DNA of 18,881 bases from an uncultured Lachnospiraceae bacterium (GTDB lineage Bacteria > Bacillota > Clostridia > Lachnospirales > Lachnospiraceae), in the NCBI GenBank assembly GCA_910585215.1, contig CAJUDQ010000051.1, forward strand, positions 1 through 18,881, in the 5' to 3' direction. Position 1 is the stretch's first letter, and the number at the start of each line of letters is the position of its first letter. A model generated the notes under the pieces. That model saw nothing but the letters and a program-made list of their open reading frames with translations. It made no database searches and was not told the DNA's origin. Shown here in pieces: positions 13,368-18,881 of the stretch. The position numbers and the translations under genes were made by a program.

Positions 13368-15746
13368 TTATTCAATGTTTGCAGTGTCGGAAGACTTGAT
13401 TTTTCTTGTGTAAAGTGAGGTAAGGAACCCACTTACGGTTGTTGTAACAAGAATTACAATAGGGAATATAAGATACATTTCAACAGGATTGATAATGTAT
13501 TCAACTGCAAGCTCCATACCCATCATTTTAAATAGTGGGTCAATACACAAGTGAGTAAGCGGTATTGCAAAAATTTCACCCATAATTACTGCAATCATTC
13601 CCACAAATGTAAACCGCAATGCATGGTATACATAGATTTTTCCGTTTCGTGTGCCTACGGCTTTCATAAGTGCGATTTCTCCCTGCTCCTTTGCGATAAA
13701 GGAACGTTCCATAAGCACGGTAATAAGTGCAGATAAAACTATCGTGAGCATAACCACAAGGGATTTTACCTCCCCAAGTGTGCCGGTAACACCAAGCATA
13801 TCCGCCACTACTTTAGCGCAGGTTTCTATACTTTCATAATCAGGGAAAATCCTCTGAATTTCTTTCATTCTCCGTTCAATCTCCCTGCTGTCAGGATTAT
13901 CTGTAAAGGTAATCTGTGTTTTTATACCTCCATATGCCTGAACGTAATTTATATACTCATCGCTGTGAAGTCTGATAGCAATGCCCTGCGTATTCATACC
14001 TTGAAAAAACGCCGAAATAATATATTCCTTATCTCCGTCAATGGTTTTAATTGTAACGGTATCACCAATATTTGCATTCAGCATATCTGCTGCAATTCGT
14101 GTTATTGCAATTTCATCGGTATTCTGTGGTGCTGTTCCTGCTGTGTATTGGTACATATCCATTGTTGTGCCTGTGCCGTGATATATATAGATATTGCTTT
14201 CGTTTTCTCCGAAAGATACCGGCAGCGTAAACATCATTTCCTTATAGCATTTTGCAGGAATACCATTTTCTGCAAGAGTCTGTTCCATTTCGTCAAGATG
14301 CTTTTCAAGCTTTTCGTGTCCGTCTTCCACCATACATTCCTTATTTATTTTACTGTCAAGATATATGTCACAATCTGCCCATCCGAATGTTGTGGCAAGA
14401 CTGCCGCTGTTCATAGTGAATACAGTTGCCGAAAGTATAAGCATAAGGGACAGACAAAGGAAAAATGTAAGACTTATAATACTGTAACGTCTGGGGCTGC
14501 TTACAATGTCATTTAGTGCAAGGAAAGGCTCCATCGAAAGTTTTGATTTGCCTAAACTCATAAGACTCTTTTTACGGAATCGTTCACCTGTCTGACCGCT
14601 TCGGATTGCATCAATAGGAGTCAATTTCTTAACCCTGCCTGTACAGCCATAACAGAACAGTAAAATTACTGCGATGACAAGAACAGCACAGAGAACGTTT
14701 ATCAAAATTGGACTCTGATTTCCGATAATAATTGTCTGCGCGGAAACGTTCATAAGCATTTTACCAAATGGGAAGCTGAGGGCAAGACCAATAGCCGCAC
14801 CGATGATAGAAAGCCCCATATATTTCACAAGGTATAAACCTCGGATTCTAAAATTGCCGATACCAATAGCTTTCATTACACCGATTTCACGAAATTCCTC
14901 GGAAAGTGTAAAGGAAATGGTAAAACGCAAAACCACAAATGCTATTAAAATAAGAATAACGCTTACCACAAGCAGTATACCTACCACCATCATATCAAAA
15001 ATATAGATGAATTCCATACGGGCTCTGTCCATTGAGAGAATACTGTTATCTACAAGCGATTTTATCTGCGGCAAAACCGTTTCAATATCAGAAGAATTTA
15101 TGTAAACAAAAGTACCGCCATAATATTCCTCCGCGTTTTCTGCGGAAAGGAAATACTCAAAATCCTCCTCGCTTATTAAATAACGGGTAAATGACAACAT
15201 TTGTTTTGAGCCAAAAAGTGCATCCTTTATTTTATCTGCAAGAATAAATTCACGGCTCACACCGTTTACTTCTATGGTAAGCTTATCACCCACATCAACG
15301 CCGAGAGCGTCCGCCTTACCTTCCGTCATATAAAACTCACCCGGCTCTACTGTTTCAAGGATACTGCCATCAGAAAGAAAATAATTCATGCTAATGTCAC
15401 TATGAACCAAATGCGTACCAGCCTCGATAACTATATCCTCATCTTCATAGATAAAGTTCTCATTCGTTAAAAACAATACATTTTCCGTTTTATAGCTATC
15501 TATTGCATACGCCGAGCTTAACATTTCATCTTCATCAATGTTAACGGATAAGGTTTTGTTCATAGTAGCTACAAAATAATCAGGCATATTTGCCATTTCA
15601 AAATAATTGTCCAGCGCTGTAGTAACATTTACAATATTGTTTACACTTGATGATACAAACATTGTGACAAGAACAATAAATAATAGAAGAATAATATTCA
15701 TTGCCTTTTTTCGTTTTAAGTCTTTTTTTAGTATGTTTAGATACAT
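13368..15746 (-). CDS. FtsX-like ABC transporter permease (two FtsX modules, 792 aa)
   Basis: This is a large membrane protein of the FtsX/MacB-type permease class. Eight membrane segments are visible, at about 15-36, 247-275, 303-330, 347-367, 420-444, 658-682, 704-732 and 752-778. Two large extracytoplasmic domains lie at about 40-240 and 446-655. Each module carries the cytoplasmic coupling motif after its first core helix: EFREIGVMKAIG (284-295) and EQGEIALMKAVG (687-698). Such permeases work with a separate ABC ATPase, normally encoded just upstream, to export peptides or lipids or to sense peptide antibiotics. No ATPase gene is present on either side here. AGGAG lies 7 nt before the ATG. 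A promoter with response-regulator-like direct repeats precedes it, and the sensor kinase/regulator pair lies upstream, so control by that pair is likely. Confidence 0.92.
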   Translation of the reverse strand: MYLNILKKDLKRKKAMNIILLLFIVLVTMFVSSSVNNIVNVTTALDNYFEMANMPDYFVATMNKTLSVNIDEDEMLSSAYAIDSYKTENVLFLTNENFIYEDEDIVIEAGTHLVHSDISMNYFLSDGSILETVEPGEFYMTEGKADALGVDVGDKLTIEVNGVSREFILADKIKDALFGSKQMLSFTRYLISEEDFEYFLSAENAEEYYGGTFVYINSSDIETVLPQIKSLVDNSILSMDRARMEFIYIFDMMVVGILLVVSVILILIAFVVLRFTISFTLSEEFREIGVMKAIGIGNFRIRGLYLVKYMGLSIIGAAIGLALSFPFGKMLMNVSAQTIIIGNQSPILINVLCAVLVIAVILLFCYGCTGRVKKLTPIDAIRSGQTGERFRKKSLMSLGKSKLSMEPFLALNDIVSSPRRYSIISLTFFLCLSLMLILSATVFTMNSGSLATTFGWADCDIYLDSKINKECMVEDGHEKLEKHLDEMEQTLAENGIPAKCYKEMMFTLPVSFGENESNIYIYHGTGTTMDMYQYTAGTAPQNTDEIAITRIAADMLNANIGDTVTIKTIDGDKEYIISAFFQGMNTQGIAIRLHSDEYINYVQAYGGIKTQITFTDNPDSREIERRMKEIQRIFPDYESIETCAKVVADMLGVTGTLGEVKSLVVMLTIVLSALITVLMERSFIAKEQGEIALMKAVGTRNGKIYVYHALRFTFVGMIAVIMGEIFAIPLTHLCIDPLFKMMGMELAVEYIINPVEMYLIFPIVILVTTTVSGFLTSLYTRKIKSSDTANIE

Positions 15747-15789
15747 TCTTTTACTCCTCTCTTGCTTCTGAATTGCTTCTACAAGAGAT

Positions 15790-15824
15790 ATGATAACACC
15801 AAAATTATTAAATAATCATTAAAT
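15790..15824 (-). promoter_or_regulatory. Permease promoter with 11-bp tandem direct repeats (candidate response-regulator site)
   Basis: On the minus strand ATTTAATGATT (15814-15824) and ATTTAATAATT (15803-15813) are adjacent direct repeats with an 11-bp period, identical at 10 of 11 positions. Downstream is an extended -10, TGTTATCAT (15790-15798). The place where a -35 should lie is poor and overlaps the repeats, as in promoters activated by OmpR-family regulators, which bind tandem half-sites about one helical turn apart. The regulator encoded at 17156-17815 is the obvious candidate. Confidence 0.65.
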
Positions 15825-15864
15825 ACAAAACTTCAGAATCACTGAATATGATTGTGAAGTTTTT
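15821..15864. terminator. Probable bidirectional hairpin terminator between kinase and permease genes
   Basis: CTTCA (15831-15835) pairs with TGAAG (15855-15859) and AATCA (15837-15841) with TGATT (15849-15853), separated by one mismatch, around a 7-nt loop. A T-rich run follows on both strands. It lies between the stronger terminator at 15884-15932 and the permease promoter. Confidence 0.6.
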
Positions 15865-15883
15865 ATACCCATTATGCTTTTCT

Positions 15884-15932
15884 AAAAAACTGTTCATAAA
15901 TAACTGCGGAATAATGCGCAGGATTTATGAAC
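15884..15932 (-). terminator. Rho-independent terminator of the two-component operon
   Basis: GTTCATAAAT (15892-15901) pairs with ATTTATGAAC (15923-15932), with CTGCG/CGCAG stacked inside. On the minus strand the stem is followed by a run of six T (15884-15889). The hairpin begins within the last codons and stop of the kinase gene. It indicates that the permease is transcribed separately. Confidence 0.85.
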
Positions 15933-17163
15933 ATTTCCTAACTACTATCGTCACACAAAAAATATCTTCATTTATACCAGCAAAGATTTCGCCATCCATT
16001 TTACGCATCAGTGTTTTGCAAATATAAAGCCCCAGACCGTTGCCTTTCATATTAGTACTATTACTTCCACGATAAAAAGAATCGAAAATATTTGGAAGTT
16101 CCTCTTTTTTCAGACTGCACCCTGAATTCTCAATATGTATTAATTTACAGTCCTCTTCTTCGCCAAACGAAATACAGATACTCTTACCATCACCATATTT
16201 TATAGCATTTTCCAGAACATTTTGCAGAACCTCAACCATACGGTTCTTATCCCCTTTGATAAGACATTCCGAAATTTCATCCACTTGAAATTCGGTGTGA
16301 ATCACAAACAACTTATCCTTATAATAACTTTCTGTGGCTTTCATAACCTCTGAAAGGTAATACTCTCCCATAATCACTTCCAAATTCAGAAAATCTTCTC
16401 TGGATGCAGTTACAATTTCATTCATGTACCCCTTTATTTCTTTCACATTCCTTGCAATACCCCGCAAAACTTCATTCTTTTTCTCCTGTGTGTCATACAA
16501 ATTCTCCGACAATGCTTTGGAATACAATTCAATGGAAGAAAGCGGCGTTTTAATATCATGGGACAAAGAAAGAATCAATGTCTTCCACTCCTTTTGAAAT
16601 TCAAGTTCTTTCTTCTTGTTATCCTCCAACTTTTCGCGAAGCATGTCCATTCCCCACAAGAAGCGCCCAAACAGCTTACTTTTTTCTTCTTTTACAGGCA
16701 TGGACAAATTTCCTTTCGCCAGCTCATAAGGTAAATTGCTCATATCCTGAAAAGGTTTTAAGACTTTATTATATACATACACAAACACAATATCTGTCAC
16801 AATCATCATACCCAGCAACAAAAAATTTATGTACAAAGGTAATCGTGAACTTCTTTCCTCTACGTATTCTATTCGATACAGTTTATCAGCTATTTCTTCC
16901 ACTAAATAAGCGTTATCACAGGCTTCTCCTGCAATAAACTCTCTGATTCCTACTATCGTCTTATACTTATTTAAACTCATTGCTTCTATTTCGGAATCCT
17001 CTGATTTTTGTTCTTCTATTTCTTTCATCACACGCCTTGCTTCCACAAGATACAATTTTCCATCACTGTCATTATTTTGATAAAAATATAGTATATTAAT
17101 TGACAGTATAAGCAATATCTCAATAATGACAATCCAAAGTATAAAAATTTTAAACTTACTCAA
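15925..17163 (-). CDS. Membrane sensor histidine kinase
   Basis: The protein has 412 residues: membrane helices at about 5-28 and 108-131 around an extracytoplasmic sensor segment of about 80 residues, a HAMP-like linker (132-185), then a HisKA domain with the phospho-acceptor H202 in LSLSHDIKTPLSS. The ATPase domain has N319 in the N box (NVLENAIKY), FDSFYRGS as F box and GNGLGLYICK as G2 box. The G1 region reads ENSGCSL in place of the usual DxGxGI, a common drift in this class. The start codon is TTG at 17163, overlapping the regulator gene by 8 nt. It is needed to include the first membrane helix, and a GGGGAGTGGGA stretch precedes it. It is encoded with its response regulator and ends in a terminator. 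The signal is unknown; a neighbouring FtsX-type permease suggests envelope stress or a peptide. Confidence 0.93.
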   Translation of the reverse strand: MSKFKIFILWIVIIEILLILSINILYFYQNNDSDGKLYLVEARRVMKEIEEQKSEDSEIEAMSLNKYKTIVGIREFIAGEACDNAYLVEEIADKLYRIEYVEERSSRLPLYINFLLLGMMIVTDIVFVYVYNKVLKPFQDMSNLPYELAKGNLSMPVKEEKSKLFGRFLWGMDMLREKLEDNKKKELEFQKEWKTLILSLSHDIKTPLSSIELYSKALSENLYDTQEKKNEVLRGIARNVKEIKGYMNEIVTASREDFLNLEVIMGEYYLSEVMKATESYYKDKLFVIHTEFQVDEISECLIKGDKNRMVEVLQNVLENAIKYGDGKSICISFGEEEDCKLIHIENSGCSLKKEELPNIFDSFYRGSNSTNMKGNGLGLYICKTLMRKMDGEIFAGINEDIFCVTIVVRKCS

Positions 17164-17815
17164 ACCGATATCCCACTCCCCACTCTGTAATAATATGCCT
17201 AGGCTTTTTGGGTTCTTCTTCTATTTTTTCCCTAAGCCACTTAATATGTACCGCCAGTGTTTGAATCTCCGAATCACTGTCACTTCCCCAAACGGTATTG
17301 AACAAATACTCCTTCTTCATAGTTACATTCTTATTCTCAATGAGCAGCTTTAACAGTTCAAACTCCTTTTTGGTAACTTCTTTTTTCTGCCCATCTACAT
17401 ATATTGATTGTTGTACAATATTTAATCGGATATTCCCTTCTACAATCTCTGCCTGACCATACTTTCTTTTAAATATACCATTAATCTTGGCAATTAAAAT
17501 ATCTACATCATAAGGTTTCTCAATATAATCGTCTGCACCAAGATTTAAGCCTTTTAATTGCTCATTCTTTTCTACCTTGGCACTGGCTATTAAAATATGG
17601 GTATTGGAAGTCTCCCTAATCTTAGAACAAACCGCAAAGCCATTTATTCCAGGAAGCATAATATCCAACACAATCACTTTAGCTCCATATTTTTCATACA
17701 ATTCCAAAGCCTTTTCACCAGTCTTTGCTACACTAACTGTGTAATTCTCCTTACGCAAAAAATCACACAACAACGTACCTATTTCTTTGTTATCTTCTAC
17801 AATTAATATATCCAT
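17156..17815 (-). CDS. OmpR/PhoB-family response regulator
   Basis: The 219-residue protein has an N-terminal receiver domain with acidic pocket E7/D8, phospho-acceptor D51 in VLDIMLPG, S78 at the switch position and K100 in YIEKPYD. A C-terminal winged helix (about 125-219) follows, with KKEFELLKLLIEN, the recognition-helix region QTLAVHIKWLREKI and the terminal RHIITEWGVGYRFE. It is transcribed with, and overlaps, the sensor kinase gene. OmpR-family proteins bind tandem direct repeats; such a repeat lies at 15803-15824 before the permease gene, and I see no copy in its own upstream region. The ATG at 17815 has GAGGAAAG about 7 nt upstream. All catalytic residues expected for phosphorylation are present. 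Confidence 0.95.
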   Translation of the reverse strand: MDILIVEDNKEIGTLLCDFLRKENYTVSVAKTGEKALELYEKYGAKVIVLDIMLPGINGFAVCSKIRETSNTHILIASAKVEKNEQLKGLNLGADDYIEKPYDVDILIAKINGIFKRKYGQAEIVEGNIRLNIVQQSIYVDGQKKEVTKKEFELLKLLIENKNVTMKKEYLFNTVWGSDSDSEIQTLAVHIKWLREKIEEEPKKPRHIITEWGVGYRFE

Positions 17816-17886
17816 CCTCTTTCTTTCCTCGTATCCATCCTTGTTCTTTCTTATACCTGAAGCAAAAATTCAAATTGTTACTCTTC

Positions 17887-17961
17887 ATTATACTATAAGG
17901 AAGCATGCTGATGCATGCGCAGGTCATCAAACTACGCTTTGCTTCATTTGATGACATTATA
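17887..17961 (-). promoter_or_regulatory. Leader and promoter region of the two-component operon with two hairpins
   Basis: Two TATAAT boxes occur on the minus strand, at 17956-17961 and 17887-17892, neither with a good -35 box. Between them are a 9-bp inverted repeat (GTCATCAAA 17923-17931 with TTTGATGAC 17947-17955) and GCATGC repeated at 17903-17908 and 17913-17918, which can fold as a hairpin with a 4-nt loop. If transcription starts from the upstream box, both would be 5'-leader hairpins; otherwise they are operator candidates. Confidence 0.4.
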
Positions 17962-18010
17962 CCATGTAATAAACCTGAATTCCACTCATATCAAAACTGT
18001 ATTATGAAAA

Positions 18011-18154
18011 TCAAAACTTATAGATTTTTCCCACAATGCCTGTGCCTACATCTTGATGATTGACTATAACAAAAAAAGGACAGTCCCATTCGTCAGAATA
18101 AGATTGTCCTTCAGGCGCTATATTAGGTGGTTCCTCTATATCATCAAATATTAT
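18011..18154 (-). other. Startless coding-like remnant in the 17816-18284 gap
   Basis: The 469-bp stretch between the response regulator and tnpV holds no intact gene. On the minus strand, positions 18154-18011 read as 47 uninterrupted codons with protein-like composition, containing DDIEEPPNIAPEGQ, SDEWDCPFFVIVNHQ and TGIVGKIYKF before a TGA. A stop lies directly upstream and there is no ATG, GTG or TTG near its start, so it cannot be expressed as it stands. It may be the tail of a gene cut by an insertion or deletion. I do not recognise it. It overlaps the hairpin listed at 18071-18109. Confidence 0.35.
18071..18109 (-). terminator. Terminator-like hairpin, minus strand
   Basis: GGACAGTC (18078-18085) pairs with GATTGTCC (18102-18109), with one G-T pair, and on the minus strand seven T follow (18071-18077). 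It has the form of a rho-independent terminator, but no intact minus-strand gene ends here. It sits inside the coding-like remnant, so the T-run may simply be Phe codons. Confidence 0.4.
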
Positions 18155-18157
18155 TCA

Positions 18158-18189
18158 GTACCATTGGGTAAAAAATTGATGTACCATTG
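18158..18189 (+). repeat. Direct repeat GTACCATTG
   Basis: GTACCATTG occurs at 18158-18166 and 18181-18189, 23 bp apart, in the gap between the chromosomal-type genes and the transposon debris. It could mark a recombination site or be chance. Confidence 0.3.
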
Positions 18190-18284
18190 ATGAATGAAAC
18201 CAGATAAGGAGAAAACTCAAAATTGTGTTTAAGACAGCAGACATTACAATGTGGAGTGAATATCTTATTTGGAAGAATTACAAA

Positions 18285-18658
18285 ATGGCAAAATCATTAT
18301 TTGAACAGTTAGGCGGTACATATCGAAAAGAAAGTGATTATTTAATACCGTGCTTGACTGTACCCGCCGAAGAAGAACAGTCGATAGGCATATGGGGACA
18401 GCGGCATCTAAATTATCTGAAACAGCACCAAAAGGTTACATACACTAATCTTCTCACAAGCGGCAAGCTGAACACTTACCTTGCCGACATCAACAGACAG
18501 GCACAGGAACGCTTTGAAAGACTTATAGAGAACATGAAACAGGCACAGAGCATAATGAACAGCTAAAGGCAGAGAATGCTTTAGAATGGACAGAACGCCT
18601 CAATAACATAAGAACTTGTGCGAAGGAGATTGTAGAGAGGGAACTCATATACACATAA
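18285..18658 (+). pseudogene. TnpV-like transposon-encoded protein, frameshifted
   Basis: This is the only plus-strand gene. The first frame contains MAKSLFEQLGGTYRKE, LTVPAEEEQSIGIWGQRHL, KVTYTNLLTSGKLNTYLADI and RQAQERFERLIE, which I recognise as the TnpV protein found in mobile elements of Clostridia; its function is not established. That frame stops at 18566. The expected C-terminal continuation (EQLKAENALEW, RLNNIRTCAKEIVEREL) follows at once in a frame shifted by one base, to a stop at 18658. A single-base deletion near 18553-18557 therefore broke the gene. I start at ATG 18285, with GGAAG upstream; the same frame is open back to a GTG at 18225, but those residues are not typical of the family. 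The intact parent element is absent, so this is a relic or edge. Confidence 0.82.
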
Positions 18659-18678
18659 ATTATATTGATTTTTTTATT

Positions 18679-18724
18679 AGAGCCAATGCTCTTATACAGT
18701 ATTTGCAAGTGATTGGCTCTTTTT
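18679..18724. terminator. Bidirectional rho-independent terminator between convergent genes
   Basis: AGAGCCAAT (18679-18687) pairs perfectly with ATTGGCTCT (18712-18720). On the plus strand TTTT follows the stem; on the minus strand a run of T (complement of 18671 onward) follows at slight distance. It lies between the tnpV end (18658) and the end of the convergent partial gene (18731). Confidence 0.75.
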
Positions 18725-18730
18725 AAAGAT

Positions 18731-18881
18731 TTATATTTGTTTGTCGGAATAGATGGCAAGCAAGCGTTTTGTACCTGTTATTTCAGCATCTACCAAATCA
18801 ATCATTCTTTTTACATTTGCTACATGAACGGTAGAAACTTCATTTTCCCATAATGGATTCACTTGCTTTTCAATTCCTGTA
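18731..18881 (-). CDS. Unrecognised protein, C-terminal 49 residues (partial)
   Basis: The frame is open from the right edge of the window to a TAA at 18731. The visible residues are mixed helical sequence, including VNPLWENEVSTVHVANVKRM, IDLVDAEITGTKRLL and a C-terminal AIYSDKQI. A terminator hairpin follows immediately downstream, and the opposite-strand neighbour is tnpV debris, so it probably belongs to the same accessory region. I do not recognise a family and assign no function. The frame is supported by continuity, composition and the terminator placement only. Confidence 0.55.
   Translation of the reverse strand, partial: TGIEKQVNPLWENEVSTVHVANVKRMIDLVDAEITGTKRLLAIYSDKQI

Noticed and set aside
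18523..18759. Minus-strand 78-residue frame across the tnpV end
   Set aside because: It is antisense to tnpV, crosses a terminator hairpin and resembles no family.
1..18881. CRISPR arrays, tRNA and rRNA genes
   Set aside because: No regularly spaced 25-40 bp repeats, no cloverleaf-like segments and no ribosomal RNA signatures were seen on either strand.

Overview
The window looks like chromosomal DNA of a low-GC Gram-positive anaerobe in the class Clostridia, most likely a Lachnospiraceae-type gut bacterium. The basis is the AT-rich sequence, strong AGGAGG-type ribosome binding sites, a HisRS with a shortened C-terminus as I recall from that family, an intracellular GH10 xylanase, InlB-repeat surface proteins and TnpV-type transposon debris. 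Taxonomy was not tested by any search. Almost every gene lies on the minus strand; only the broken tnpV reads on the plus strand.

Reading right to left along transcription: the right edge (about 17.9-18.9 kb) is accessory DNA, with the 3' end of an unrecognised gene, a bidirectional terminator, a frameshifted tnpV and a startless coding-like remnant. Next is an OmpR-type response regulator with an overlapping sensor kinase (15.9-17.8 kb), closed by a terminator. After it comes a separate promoter region with an 11-bp tandem direct repeat, then a large FtsX-type ABC permease. The ATPase that normally accompanies such a permease is not in the window.

From 13.3 to 11.5 kb lies a tightly coupled operon: a TetR-family regulator plus two flavodoxin-fold proteins, one with a Cys motif of the iron-sulfur flavoprotein type. 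Its promoter sits inside a 23-bp perfect palindrome, so autorepression is likely. From 11.3 to 6.6 kb is one 1576-residue secreted surface protein: signal peptide, beta-helix, InlB-type repeats, Ig-like segment, CxC/CxxC modules and a variant sortase signal. It has its own promoter-operator region and terminator.

From 6.5 to 4.5 kb is a compact unit: a small ribbon-helix-helix regulator, an intracellular GH10 xylanase and a stand-alone HD-GYP protein. It is headed by a consensus promoter (TTGACA, 17 bp, TATAAT) whose -35 and -10 boxes both lie within a dyad. This suggests a self-regulated link between xylan use and cyclic-dinucleotide turnover. From 4.35 to 1.26 kb are hisS and aspS in their common order. 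At the left edge, just past the aspS stop, sits an IS200/IS605 element with a dead TnpA and a TnpB that is open as far as it can be seen.

The points I would follow up are the RHH-xylanase-HD-GYP operon, the permease without an ATPase behind a two-component system, the palindromic tetR-flavoprotein operon, and the unusual sorting signal of the surface protein.
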